From JAXDJJ01 sp034665745 (GTDB lineage Bacteria > Actinomycetota > CADDZG01 > WHSQ01): a stretch of DNA of 64,000 bases. The notes under the pieces were generated by a model. That model was given only the letters and a program-made list of their open reading frames with translations. It ran no database searches and was not told where the DNA came from. Made by a program: the position numbers and the translations under genes. This document shows positions 7,911 to 16,579 of this stretch, in pieces. The first letter of the stretch is position 1. The number at the start of each line of letters is the position of its first letter. The DNA lies in assembly GCA_034665745.1 (NCBI GenBank), contig JAXDJJ010000047.1, positions 32,796 through 96,795 on the forward strand, read 5' to 3'.

Positions 7911-8074
7911 TAGGGCAGGGCTTTCCGGGAAGACCCAACGAGCTGGCAAAGTAGCCAAGGCCTGAGATCGGCGTTCTGAGCGCACCCCTCTGCGGCCAGT
8001 ACCCTTGACCGAGCGAGGCCCGGGTAGGCATCGGCGGTTGCGCCGGCGAAGGGCCCCCGAAGGAGGTCCGTCTC

Positions 8075-9691
8075 ATGGCAGACGATGCCGAGGTTCCAGC
8101 CGCGCCCGCGGCCATCACCTACACCTATGAAGGCCCCTCGATGCAAGAGGCGGCCAAGGCCCTGGCCGAGAAGAAGGCTAAGTACCGCGAGATGGGGGGC
8201 GAGGAGCGGGTCGCCCGACAGCACGGGGACAACAAGCTCACCGTGCGTGAACGGCTCGACCTCTTGTTCGACGAAGGATCGTTCACCGAGCTCTCGTTGC
8301 TCGCGCATCATCAATCGCAATCACCTCAGATGCAGGGAAAGAACACCCCCGCGGACGGCGTCGTGACCGGAGTCGGCAAGGTCAACGGCCGTAGGGCGGC
8401 GGTCATCGCCTACGACTTCACGGTCATGGCCGGTTCGATGGGCATGGTCACCGAGATCAAGGCAACGCGCATGCGAGAGCTGGCGCTGCGCGAACGCATC
8501 CCGCTTGTCTGGTTGATCGATTCCGCAGGCGCACGCATCCAGGAAGCGGCGGGTTCGATGTTCGCTCGCACCGGTGACCTGTTCCGTGAGCAGGTCATCA
8601 TGTCGGGGGTAGTTCCGCAGGTGGCAGCGATGATGGGGCCGGGCGCGGCGGGGACCGCGTACATCCCAGGTCTCGCGGACTTCGTTCCGATGGTGAAGGG
8701 CAACTCGAACATGGCCCTCGCCGGGCCTCACCTGGTCAAAGCCGCCGTGGGAGAAGACGTGACGGCCGAAGACATGGGCGGCTCGAAGATCCATTGCAAG
8801 ATCTCTGGGGTTGCGGACCTCGAGGTCGCTGACGACCCTGCTTGCATCGAGGCCGTGCGCGCGTACCTCTCGTATTTCCCGTCGTCGAACACGGACGATC
8901 TTCCGATCGCGGAGACCGACGATCCGTCCGACCGCAGATGCGAAGAGCTCTATGACATCGTGCCCGCTAACCCGCGTCAGGCCTACGACGTGCACAAGGT
9001 CATCAAGTCAATATCAGATGACGGCGAGTTCTTTCCGATGAAGCCGGACTGGGCGAAGAACATCGTCACGGGTTTCGCTCGGTTCGCGGGACGACCGGTC
9101 GGGATCGTCGCGAACCAACCGAAGTTCCTCGGAGGCGCGCTGGATGTGAACGGCGCGGACAAGGCTGCGCGCTTCGTGTGGCTGTGTGACGCGTTCAGCA
9201 TCCCCCTGGTCTTCCTGATGGACTGCCCAGGATTCATCGTTGGGAGCGCGGTCGAGAAGCAGGGGATCATCCGGCATGGCGCCAAGATGCTGTTCGCTGT
9301 CGCCGAGGCAACGGTTCCCAAGATCACTGTCGTGCTGCGGAAGGGCTACGGCGCCGGCTATTACGTGATGAACGGCCGAGCGTATGAACCGGACCTGATC
9401 GTCGCCTGGCCCACTGCGGAGATCGCAGTGATGGGACCCGAGGGAGCGGTCAACATCATCTTCCGCAAGCAGATCGAAGCGATGCCCGAGGATCAGCAGG
9501 AGGAAGCGCGCAACAACATGGTTTCGATGATCCGCGAACAGATCAAACCCGAGATAGCTGCCGGCTGGGCGTTCGTGGATGACTTGATCGACCCGGCGGA
9601 CACTCGGTCGACGATCATCCGGGGCCTCGAGGCGTCTGCGTCCAAAGTCATGGACAGACCGTGGCGGAAGCACGGCGTCCTTCCTGTATGA
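8075..9691 (+). CDS. Acyl-CoA carboxylase beta subunit (carboxyltransferase)
   Basis: A 538-residue biotin-dependent carboxyltransferase subunit of the propionyl/methylmalonyl-CoA carboxylase family. Present are KLTVRERLDLLFDEGSF, the N-domain oxyanion region LIDSAGARIQEAAGSMF, MMGPGAAGTAYIPGLADF, and in the C-domain VDCPGF-like FLMDCPGFIVGSAVE and KGYGAGYYVMNG. It transfers CO2 from carboxybiotin to an acyl-CoA. AAGGAGG 8 bases before ATG is a strong ribosome binding site. Three genes follow closely: a BKACE enzyme, a small biotin carrier and an enoyl-CoA hydratase. No biotin carboxylase gene is nearby, so the alpha subunit must be elsewhere or the complex acts as a decarboxylase or transcarboxylase. 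Confidence 0.92.
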   Translation: MADDAEVPAAPAAITYTYEGPSMQEAAKALAEKKAKYREMGGEERVARQHGDNKLTVRERLDLLFDEGSFTELSLLAHHQSQSPQMQGKNTPADGVVTGVGKVNGRRAAVIAYDFTVMAGSMGMVTEIKATRMRELALRERIPLVWLIDSAGARIQEAAGSMFARTGDLFREQVIMSGVVPQVAAMMGPGAAGTAYIPGLADFVPMVKGNSNMALAGPHLVKAAVGEDVTAEDMGGSKIHCKISGVADLEVADDPACIEAVRAYLSYFPSSNTDDLPIAETDDPSDRRCEELYDIVPANPRQAYDVHKVIKSISDDGEFFPMKPDWAKNIVTGFARFAGRPVGIVANQPKFLGGALDVNGADKAARFVWLCDAFSIPLVFLMDCPGFIVGSAVEKQGIIRHGAKMLFAVAEATVPKITVVLRKGYGAGYYVMNGRAYEPDLIVAWPTAEIAVMGPEGAVNIIFRKQIEAMPEDQQEEARNNMVSMIREQIKPEIAAGWAFVDDLIDPADTRSTIIRGLEASASKVMDRPWRKHGVLPV

Positions 9692-9717
9692 ATCCTCGTA
9701 GCCGATAAGGAGTAGCC

Positions 9718-10608
9718 GTGGACAACTGCATCATCACGTGCGCGATGAGTGGCGTCGCCGCCAACCGCGATCAGTGCCCCGCCATCCCTTACACGCCGGA
9801 GGACTACGCAGCAGAAGCGCGACGGGCCTACGACGCGGGAGCGTCCGTGCTGCATATCCATGCTCGCTATCCCGACGGACGGCCGAGCTTCAGGGTCGAG
9901 GAATACCGCTCGATAACCGAGGCGATCCTGACCGAGGTGCCCGACGTGGTCATCAATCTCTCGACCGGCGCGGTCGGGATCCCGATCGCCGAGAGGGTGC
10001 ACCACATCAAGGCCCTCAAGCCAGAGATCGGGGCTTTGAACATGGGATCGATGAACTATGCGAAGTATTCGGCCAAGCGGAAGGCACTGGTCTTCGACTT
10101 CGTGTTCGCGAACCCATTCGAAGACATCACTTATCTGCTCGAGCAGATGCGCGAAGTCGGCGTCAAGCCCGAGTGCGAGTGCTTCGATACCGGCCATATC
10201 GGCAATGTCTTCCCCCTCATCGATATGGGGTTGATCGAAACGCCCATCCAGTTCTCGTTGATCATGGGCGTCCTCGGCGGCGCACCTCCGCAGGTGCGGA
10301 CCCTCGCGCACATGGCCGAGCTGCTGCCGCAGCCGAGCACGTGGGAAGTGATCGCGATCAGCCGCGAGCAGTGGAAGCTCGTGACCGCAGCAGCCTCTCT
10401 CGGTGGGAACGTCAGGGTCGGTCTCGAGGACAACTTCTATGTCCCGTCCGGGGAGATGGCATCGAGCAACGGCGACCTGATCGCTGCCGCGGCCAAGATC
10501 GTCGAGCTGTCCGGCCGAAAGGTCGCAACACCCGCAGAGGCCCGCAGCCTGTTGTCCCTCCAGGACCCCCCGGACCGGAGCGCATACAAGGAGGCAGCGA
10601 GTGTCTGA
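9718..10608 (+). CDS. BKACE (DUF849) beta-keto acid cleavage enzyme
   Basis: A 296-residue TIM-barrel protein of the beta-keto acid cleavage enzyme family, typified by Kce, which splits 3-keto-5-aminohexanoate with acetyl-CoA. The zinc-binding VLHIHAR (about 44-50), NLSTGA (about 80-85) and ECFDTGHIGNV are visible, matching the family. The usual length is 270-310. Start is GTG at 9718, supported by AAGGAG at 9707-9712. It overlaps the biotin carrier gene by 8 bases. Its place beside acyl-CoA carboxylase and hydratase genes suggests a route making or consuming a beta-keto acid and CoA esters; the substrate is not determined. Confidence 0.88.
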   Translation: MDNCIITCAMSGVAANRDQCPAIPYTPEDYAAEARRAYDAGASVLHIHARYPDGRPSFRVEEYRSITEAILTEVPDVVINLSTGAVGIPIAERVHHIKALKPEIGALNMGSMNYAKYSAKRKALVFDFVFANPFEDITYLLEQMREVGVKPECECFDTGHIGNVFPLIDMGLIETPIQFSLIMGVLGGAPPQVRTLAHMAELLPQPSTWEVIAISREQWKLVTAAASLGGNVRVGLEDNFYVPSGEMASSNGDLIAAAAKIVELSGRKVATPAEARSLLSLQDPPDRSAYKEAASV

Positions 10609-10816
10609 GGAGGTCCTTGCCGAGATGGTCGCCAACGTGTGGAAGGTCGTCGTGTCCGAAGGTGATGCCATCGAGGAAGGTGACACGATCTGCATCCTCG
10701 AGTCGATGAAGATGGAGATCCCCGTCGAAGCCACCGCGTCCGGAACGATCTCCGAGCTGAAGGTAACCGAAGGTGGTGTCGTTCAAGAGGGCGACGTCAT
10801 CGCGGTGATCGACTGA
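10601..10816 (+). CDS. Small biotin carboxyl carrier protein (TB7.3 type)
   Basis: A 71-residue biotinyl domain alone. The biotinylation motif ESMKME places the modified Lys at residue 37, and the beta-sandwich repeats (VVVSEGDAIEEGDTI, GGVVQEGDVIAVID) flank it. Length and sequence closely follow mycobacterial TB7.3. GTG start at 10601 overlaps the BKACE gene; its TGA stop overlaps the next ATG as TGATG. It should carry carboxybiotin between a biotin carboxylase (not seen here) and the carboxyltransferase at 8075. In Mycobacterium tuberculosis the homologue also lies between rshA/sigH and pdtaS, as in this window. Confidence 0.9.
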   Translation: MSEEVLAEMVANVWKVVVSEGDAIEEGDTICILESMKMEIPVEATASGTISELKVTEGGVVQEGDVIAVID

Positions 10817-11598
10817 TGTCCCTCATCGAACAAGAGAAGAGCGGCCGGGTCGCCACCCTGTGGCTGAACCGGCCGGAGGCACGCAACGCTCTTTCAATAG
10901 ATATGTGCGATGCCTTGGTGATGGCTCTCGAAGACCTCACTCGTGACGGAGATGCTCTCGCTCTCGTTATCCGGGGCCGCGGCTCGGTCTTCTGTTCCGG
11001 TGCCGACCTATCGGCGGTGTCCGGGGCGAACGGTCTCGAGTTCCTTCCCTCGTTCGAGCGGATGTTGGAGACGTTGGCACGTCACCGGTTGCCGACGATC
11101 GCCGCGATCCACGGAGCAGCCCTCGGCGGGGGCTTCCAGCTCGCAACCGCGTGTGATTTCCGCATCGCTACGAGCGATGCGAAGCTCGGCATCCCATCGT
11201 CGAGGCTCGGGATCCTCGTCAACTTCGAAAACATCCAACGTCTCGTCCTGCTCGCCGGTGTCGCAGCCGCGAAGTTCGTCTTGATGACGGGTCGCACGTT
11301 CACCGGTGAAGAGGCCGCTGGGAGAGGGCTGGTCGGCCGCGCGGTACCAGTGGACGATCTAGATGCGGCCGTTGATGGCCTCGCTCTTGAGATCGCAAGC
11401 GGTGCACCGTTGTCCGTGCAAGGCACGAAACGCTCGATCCAAGCGGTCGTCGACCATCTCTCCGGAGCACGGGAAGCCAAACCTGATGTCATCGCCGAGA
11501 TCGACCAACTTGTGGCCAACGCCTACAACAGCAGGGACCTCCAGGAAGGCATCCAGGCGATGGCGGAGAAGCGCACACCAGAGTTCGGCGGGATCTAA
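10816..11598 (+). CDS. Enoyl-CoA hydratase/isomerase family protein
   Basis: A 260-residue crotonase-fold protein, last gene of the carboxylase cluster. Oxyanion segments SVFCSGADLSAVSG and IHGAALGGGFQLATACDFRIA are clear. At the place where hydratases usually carry Pro-Glu it has GIPSSRLG, so one catalytic Glu appears to be missing; it may be an isomerase, thioesterase or decarboxylase-like member rather than a true hydratase. Stop-start overlap TGATG with the biotin carrier gene implies coupling. It abuts the convergent DUF2203 gene without a gap. Confidence 0.85.
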   Translation: MSLIEQEKSGRVATLWLNRPEARNALSIDMCDALVMALEDLTRDGDALALVIRGRGSVFCSGADLSAVSGANGLEFLPSFERMLETLARHRLPTIAAIHGAALGGGFQLATACDFRIATSDAKLGIPSSRLGILVNFENIQRLVLLAGVAAAKFVLMTGRTFTGEEAAGRGLVGRAVPVDDLDAAVDGLALEIASGAPLSVQGTKRSIQAVVDHLSGAREAKPDVIAEIDQLVANAYNSRDLQEGIQAMAEKRTPEFGGI

Positions 11599-11970
11599 CT
11601 ACAACGGTTCGCGGCCCCCGAACCCCTCTTCGCGTGAGTGCCAGTAGCCGACCTCGGGCTCGCCTAGGCGCCAGCACAACCAGATCTCTTCGCCTTCACG
11701 CATCCCAGGGAAATCGACGAGCCCGCTCGAGATGTCTCGCAGTTGGATGTTCCATCCCGTGATGCGATCCATCAACTCATCGACGCGCGCGAGTTTCGTG
11801 GCCCATTCGTCCCGGGCCGTCGACCACCCGTTCGAACGCGACGCGGTTGCCATCTTCGAGCGGATCCGAGAGGCCTCTTCGAACTTCTCCCTGAGCTCAA
11901 CCAGGGTCGGAGCAAGATAGGGGAGCAGTTCGTTCGCTTCTGGGACCGTGTAGATCCGTTCCTCGCTCAT
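11599..11970 (-). CDS. DUF2203 family protein
   Basis: A 123-residue acidic protein. YTVPEANELLPYLAPTLVELREKFEEA near the N-terminus and LRDISSGLVDFPGMREGEEIWLCWRLGE followed by VGYWHSREEGFGGREPL at the C-terminus are the DUF2203 signature. The middle is a likely coiled coil. Function is unknown in the family. Start ATG at 11970 overlaps the stop of the metallophosphoesterase gene (ATGA), so the two are probably one operon; a longer frame to 12114 would run inside that gene and is rejected. Confidence 0.85.
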   Translation of the reverse strand: MSEERIYTVPEANELLPYLAPTLVELREKFEEASRIRSKMATASRSNGWSTARDEWATKLARVDELMDRITGWNIQLRDISSGLVDFPGMREGEEIWLCWRLGEPEVGYWHSREEGFGGREPL

Positions 11971-12653
11971 CGCTGACCCAGCAGCTTCAGGAACAGCTCC
12001 TCGGCGGGCCCGCCCATGATCTTCGCTTGAGCGATCCCCGCCCGCCGGTCGAACGCGACCCTTCTGTGGATCAGCGTGACCTCGGGGCCTTGTGCATCGA
12101 TGATCAGGTAACAAGCAGTGTCTCCGTCCAGCGGTAGTCCGACCGAGCCGCTGTTCGCCACCAGGGTTTCACCACGAAGCTTGCGGATGAACGCTTTGTG
12201 CACGTGGCCGTAGACAACCAGGCCTGCTTGGTCCTCGTACGGCTCGAACTCGATCGCCGGGGCGTCGGGTTGCGGTGCTTCGAACGGACTCTTCGGCGTC
12301 CCGTGGACAAGCAGCAACGATCCAGGGCCCGAATGACCCAAGGGGAGGCTCACGAGCCACTTCGCATCGTCATCTGAGATGGCGTGCTGTTCGGCGATGG
12401 CCTCGAACGTCTTGCGTTGTTCCGTATCGGTGATCGTTTGAGGATCACCGGTGATCCACACGTCGGCGTTCCCACGCACCGACGGCCACCCGTAGTCCCG
12501 CACTCGGGCGATGCATTCAGATGCCCACGGGCCCGCCCATCCGATGTCGCCACCGCACCAGACCTCGTCGACGCCTTGTTTCTCGATGTCTGTGACCACG
12601 GCGTCGAGAGCCATGAGGTTCCCGTGGATATCTGAAACGACGGCTACTTTCAT
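11967..12653 (-). CDS. Metallophosphoesterase (YfcE/MJ0936-like)
   Basis: A 228-residue calcineurin-like phosphoesterase. All metal-binding motifs are present in order: SDIHGN (7-12), GGDIGWAGP, GNADVWI, LLVHGTP, VYGHVHKAF and NSGSVGLP. Such small cytosolic enzymes hydrolyse phosphodiesters, including cyclic nucleotides in some cases; the natural substrate cannot be told from sequence. It heads a two-gene unit with DUF2203 and diverges from the histidine kinase with only 26 bases between the start codons, where a shared promoter core is proposed. Confidence 0.9.
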   Translation of the reverse strand: MKVAVVSDIHGNLMALDAVVTDIEKQGVDEVWCGGDIGWAGPWASECIARVRDYGWPSVRGNADVWITGDPQTITDTEQRKTFEAIAEQHAISDDDAKWLVSLPLGHSGPGSLLLVHGTPKSPFEAPQPDAPAIEFEPYEDQAGLVVYGHVHKAFIRKLRGETLVANSGSVGLPLDGDTACYLIIDAQGPEVTLIHRRVAFDRRAGIAQAKIMGGPAEELFLKLLGQR

Positions 12654-12663
12654 AGGCGGCAGG

Positions 12664-12670
12664 TACCGTA
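12664..12670. promoter_or_regulatory. Candidate overlapping divergent -10 elements (phosphoesterase / kinase)
   Basis: TACCGTA reads TACCGT on the plus strand (10 bases before the kinase ATG) and TACGGT on the minus strand (11 bases before the phosphoesterase ATG). With 26 bases between the two start codons, both promoters must overlap this region or lie in the neighbouring gene. TAATCG at 12669 is an alternative plus-strand hexamer. Confidence 0.3.
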
Positions 12671-12679
12671 ATCGACCTC

Positions 12680-14101
12680 ATGGCCACTCTTGCCGACCGC
12701 ATCATGGCGATCACCGACCTCACGCGCGAGGAAGCCGAGCACCTTCGCACGTTGTGCTCGTCATGGCAGGTGCTCGCCGACCTGTCGTTCTCCGACCTCC
12801 TGCTGTACGTGCGCAGGAGTGGTGAAGAGGTCTTCGAGGTCGCGGCCCAGCTGCGGCCGTTCACGTCGCAAACCCTGTATCCGCACGACATGGTGAGTAC
12901 GCGCGTCACGCAACCAGAGCAACCGATCGTCGAGCGCGCCTTCCGTGAGGGTCGCGTGTGGGCTCAGGACGAACCGGTTCTGGTAGACGGCGTTCCGATC
13001 CGCATGGACGCAGTGCCCGTTCGGTTCGGAGGCAAGGTCATCGGGGTGGTAACGAAGGAGGGAAGCCCCGCAACGTCGAGGAGGCCCGGTCGTCTCGAGC
13101 AGGTTTACCTCGAGGCCGCCGAGCACGTCTCCCAGATGATCTGCGATGGAACGTTCCCATGGCGCGATCGCCCTGAGGGTGAATGGCCGCGCGTCGGTGA
13201 CGGTCTGTTCGTGATGGACGACTCGGGCCGTGTGACGTGGGCATCCCCGAACGCGTTGTCCGCCCTTCGCAGGATGGGCGTTGCCCAGAACGTCCTCGGT
13301 CGCAGGATCGACGAGCTTGGGCTCGGGGGGACTCCCATCGCCCACGCCTTGCGGACGAAGGCACTCGTGGACGGCGAGCTTGAACGCGGGGATACGACCA
13401 TCGTCCTGCGCGTCGTGCCGCTTCTGTCTGGGGACGAGCTGATCGGCTCCCTCGCACTGGCGCGCGACATCAGCGAGGTACGACAGAAGGAGCGCGTGAT
13501 CTCGGTGAAGGACGCGACGATCCGAGAGATCCACCATCGCGTGAAGAACAACCTTCAAACCATCGCAAGTCTCCTGCGGCTTCAGGGTCGCCGGCTCAAC
13601 TCCGAGGAAGCCAAGGAGGCCTTGCGCGAGAGCGTTCTACGCATCGGGTCGATCGCCCTGGTGCACGAGACGTTGTCCGAGAACCCGTCGGATGCTGCCG
13701 AGTTCGGTGGGGTCGCTCGAAGGATCGGTCGCATGGTGACCGAAGGCCTCGTGCTTCCGGGGCATTCGATCGAGATCAAGGTGACTGGTTCGACCGGTCC
13801 CCTGGGGGCCGAAGTCGCCACCCCATTGGCCGTGACACTGACCGAGCTGCTTCAGAACTCCATCGAGCACGCTTTCCCCGAAGGCTCGGGGACGATCACG
13901 GTTGAGATCGCACGAGAAGCTCGTGATGTCGTCGTGGTGGTCAGAGACAACGGCGTTGGCATCAAGGACGACGCTCTGGGCAGTGGCCGGCTGGGCCTGC
14001 AGATCGTGCGTTCCTTGATCGAAGAGTTGGGCGGGACCTTCTCTGTCACGTCGGACAGCGGAACCCGGGCAGAACTGCGCGTCCCCGTCAGGGAGAACTA
14101 A
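12680..14101 (+). CDS. pdtaS: Sensor histidine kinase, PdtaS type
   Basis: A 473-residue soluble HisKA_2/HWE-type kinase. Residues 1-155 form a GAF-like sensor, 170-268 a PAS domain (DGLFVMDDSGRVTWASPNA), then the phospho-acceptor box EIHHRVKNNLQTIASLLRLQ (His285/286). The ATPase domain has the N-box LTELLQNSIEHAF, DNGVGI and GRLGLQIV. This is the layout of mycobacterial PdtaS, which signals to the ANTAR antiterminator PdtaR. No PdtaR is in the window; a lone receiver protein is encoded at 58261. No membrane segments, so it senses a cytosolic signal. The proximity to sigH/rshA and a TB7.3-type gene matches M. tuberculosis gene order. Confidence 0.9.
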   Translation: MATLADRIMAITDLTREEAEHLRTLCSSWQVLADLSFSDLLLYVRRSGEEVFEVAAQLRPFTSQTLYPHDMVSTRVTQPEQPIVERAFREGRVWAQDEPVLVDGVPIRMDAVPVRFGGKVIGVVTKEGSPATSRRPGRLEQVYLEAAEHVSQMICDGTFPWRDRPEGEWPRVGDGLFVMDDSGRVTWASPNALSALRRMGVAQNVLGRRIDELGLGGTPIAHALRTKALVDGELERGDTTIVLRVVPLLSGDELIGSLALARDISEVRQKERVISVKDATIREIHHRVKNNLQTIASLLRLQGRRLNSEEAKEALRESVLRIGSIALVHETLSENPSDAAEFGGVARRIGRMVTEGLVLPGHSIEIKVTGSTGPLGAEVATPLAVTLTELLQNSIEHAFPEGSGTITVEIAREARDVVVVVRDNGVGIKDDALGSGRLGLQIVRSLIEELGGTFSVTSDSGTRAELRVPVREN

Positions 14102-14160
14102 GCAGGAGCTAGGCGGCACACGTTGAATGAAGCGGTGTTCAGCTCTAGGGGGAGGTTCGT

Positions 14161-15723
14161 GTGGGGTTTCGGGGTATCGGTGCCCTCTGCATCGGGATGG
14201 CTCTGTTCTGCTCTATCGCAGCCCCGGTGGCGGCTGCTCCGGTGGCGACGATGCCCTGTCTCGATGGGCAGCGATGTCCCTCTTGGACCGCGACCTACGA
14301 CGGAAGCGTGCAGGGTTCGGACATCGCCGGCCCCGTCATCGCCAACGATGATGGGTCGCGGGTCTACGTCGGCGGATACAGCACGGGTCCAGGTGGGCGG
14401 AGCTCGATCGTCCAGGCTTACGACTCGACTGGAAGCCGTCTATGGATGTCGACTGGCTCAAGCGATCCCGCCAAACCGTTAGCGGAAACAACGGCGCTCC
14501 AGCTCGCCCCAGATGAATCGATCCTCTACGCGGTCACGGTGGCCCGCGATTTCAACTCCGTCGACTGCAGTTTCATCATCTCTTCCGTTGACGTGTCGGA
14601 CGGTTCACTGCGCTGGTCTAGCACCGTGCCGAAAGGAGCACGGTCGTGCCATCCGTACTGGAGCGTGTGGAATCAGGTTCCCGATGCGAAGCTCAGTCCC
14701 GATGGCAAGAGGTTGTACGTATCCACTACCGTGCAAACCGGGCAGAGATTCGACGATCACGATCAGCTGGTTGGCCTCACCACTGCGTTCGACGTCTCAG
14801 ATGGATCCGTGAAGTGGCAGCAGGAAACGCCTGTCGAAGGCAATGGATTCGTGAACTGGCATCTTGCCGTCTCACGCGATGACGAAGTTTTCGTCTCTAG
14901 CTCACCGATCGCGTTCTCCCAGACCGACGGAGGCTTGCTACTCACCGAATGGCAGCTACGGGCTTTCGCCGGTGATGATGGGGATCCCCTGTGGACCGCT
15001 CACTACGATTGCAGGCGGGTCTTCGGAGCTCCTGGTGCGGATAACGATTACAAGTTCTGCAATCCGCCAGACATCGCCACTGCTGACCGAACGGTGTTTC
15101 TGGCGGGGAGCAACAGCCAGATCAACAACGGCACGTCGCAGATAGTCGCGTTCGATGCCTCGAGCGGCGACAAGCTGTGGTCCGCCGATGACGACCCCCG
15201 GGGCGGATACCTCTATGCCTCGAGTCGCGCCCTGGTGGCTGGTGGAGGCAAGGTCGTATCGGGGCACGTCTTACTCCCACCCACCGTCGCCGTTGCTGGC
15301 TTCAGCCCACGACTGGAGGCTCCGCGATATGTGACCATCGCCCGCTCCGCGCGTACGGGCGAGCTCCTCTGGAGACAAGAGGTCGAAGCGAACACCCCCA
15401 AGAACGGCACCAACTGCCCCAGCTGCGGCCCGTTCCTTGCTGCCGATCGAGACCTCGAGCGCGTCTACCTGTCCGGCTCGTTCCCGGTCTACCAGTCGCT
15501 GGTCGTGGTCGCTGCCTTTGACGGTGCCAGCGGAGCCCGATTGTGGGATTCGACGACGAGTTGGGATCTGAGCTCGATCTACCTGCAGTACCCGCGAGGG
15601 ATGGCTGTGTCGGGCAACGGCGATGCTTTGGCGATCTCGGGCATGGCGGCCGTTGCAAGCCCGACTTGCGCCATCAACTTCTTGAGCTGTTCAGACTTCG
15701 CGGTGATGACCTTCAACGAGTGA
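14161..15723 (+). CDS. Secreted PQQ-like beta-propeller protein
   Basis: A 520-residue protein starting with a signal peptide (ALCIGMALFCSIAAPVAAAP). The body has repeated blades such as IVQAYDSTGSRLWMST, DVSDGSLRWSST, DVSDGSVKWQQ and AFDASSGDKLWSADD, the pattern of PQQ-type/outer-surface propellers. Cysteines are frequent, suggesting disulfides outside the cell. GTG at 14161 has an excellent ribosome binding site (GGGGAGG, 6 bases upstream). No catalytic residues are evident; it may be a binding or scaffold protein. It converges on the transporter gene at 15740. Confidence 0.75.
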   Translation: MGFRGIGALCIGMALFCSIAAPVAAAPVATMPCLDGQRCPSWTATYDGSVQGSDIAGPVIANDDGSRVYVGGYSTGPGGRSSIVQAYDSTGSRLWMSTGSSDPAKPLAETTALQLAPDESILYAVTVARDFNSVDCSFIISSVDVSDGSLRWSSTVPKGARSCHPYWSVWNQVPDAKLSPDGKRLYVSTTVQTGQRFDDHDQLVGLTTAFDVSDGSVKWQQETPVEGNGFVNWHLAVSRDDEVFVSSSPIAFSQTDGGLLLTEWQLRAFAGDDGDPLWTAHYDCRRVFGAPGADNDYKFCNPPDIATADRTVFLAGSNSQINNGTSQIVAFDASSGDKLWSADDDPRGGYLYASSRALVAGGGKVVSGHVLLPPTVAVAGFSPRLEAPRYVTIARSARTGELLWRQEVEANTPKNGTNCPSCGPFLAADRDLERVYLSGSFPVYQSLVVVAAFDGASGARLWDSTTSWDLSSIYLQYPRGMAVSGNGDALAISGMAAVASPTCAINFLSCSDFAVMTFNE

Positions 15724-15739
15724 CCCCGAACCTCGGAGC

Positions 15740-16573
15740 TCAACCCATAGCGATCAGGATCACCCCGGTCGCAGCCAGGCCAAGTCCGAACAGCTGATTC
15801 CGGGTCAAGCGCTCTTTCAACACGAACCTTGCAAGCACCACCGTCGCTGCTGGGTACATCGAAGTGATGACCGCTACCAATGACAGCAAGCCATGTTGCG
15901 TTGAGAGCAGGTACAAGACGTTCGCCGCCACATCGAGCACTCCCGACAGCACGATGCCCCCGAAGGTTCCCGCGGCCGGAGCGATGCTCGTTCTCGTCAC
16001 GAGCATCGCGATCGCGACAAGGACCAAGGAGGTAGCGCGCATAGACAGGATCGGCCACATCCCTGCGGCGTCTCCGGCTTGATCCAGAACTATGAAGAAA
16101 ACGCCGAACGCGGCCCCCGCTCCGATCGCCTCCGGGATCCCGCTCTTCCCTTCTTCAGGCGACGTGTGGGCGGAGGAAGACACGAGTGCGACGGCCAACA
16201 ACGCCACACCGACCCCGATCAGTGCCCACCCACTTGGCCGCTCTCCGATGAACAGACCGAACATGACAGGGACGGCCGCCGCCTCTACCGATGTGATCGG
16301 GGCGACGACGCTCATCCGGCCTTTCGCTAGTCCTTGGTACAGCAGGACGACACCAACCCCACCTGCGACCCCAGCGGCCGATCCCCACCACATCGCCGAC
16401 ATCGAGAAGGCCCCATCGTTGAGCAGCGGAAAGACTGCAAGGAGCGGGATGGTGCCGAATAGCTGAGAGATCAACACCACACGGAAGACGGCGTTTCGTT
16501 TGGACACCACGCCACCGATGAAATCTGCGGCGCCGTAGGACAGCGCGGCGAAGAGGCTGAGAACGATCGCCAT
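15740..16573 (-). CDS. DMT/EamA family transporter
   Basis: A 277-residue integral membrane protein with about ten hydrophobic helices in two EamA halves (about 1-135 and 145-277). ALSYGAADFIGGVVSKRN at the N-terminus and the later SMYPAATVVLARFVLKERLTRNQLFGLGLAATGV are typical. These carry metabolites or drugs out of or into the cell; the substrate is unknown. It follows the PBP1A gene by six bases on the same strand. Confidence 0.88.
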   Translation of the reverse strand: MAIVLSLFAALSYGAADFIGGVVSKRNAVFRVVLISQLFGTIPLLAVFPLLNDGAFSMSAMWWGSAAGVAGGVGVVLLYQGLAKGRMSVVAPITSVEAAAVPVMFGLFIGERPSGWALIGVGVALLAVALVSSSAHTSPEEGKSGIPEAIGAGAAFGVFFIVLDQAGDAAGMWPILSMRATSLVLVAIAMLVTRTSIAPAAGTFGGIVLSGVLDVAANVLYLLSTQHGLLSLVAVITSMYPAATVVLARFVLKERLTRNQLFGLGLAATGVILIAMG

Positions 16574-16579
16574 GTTCGG

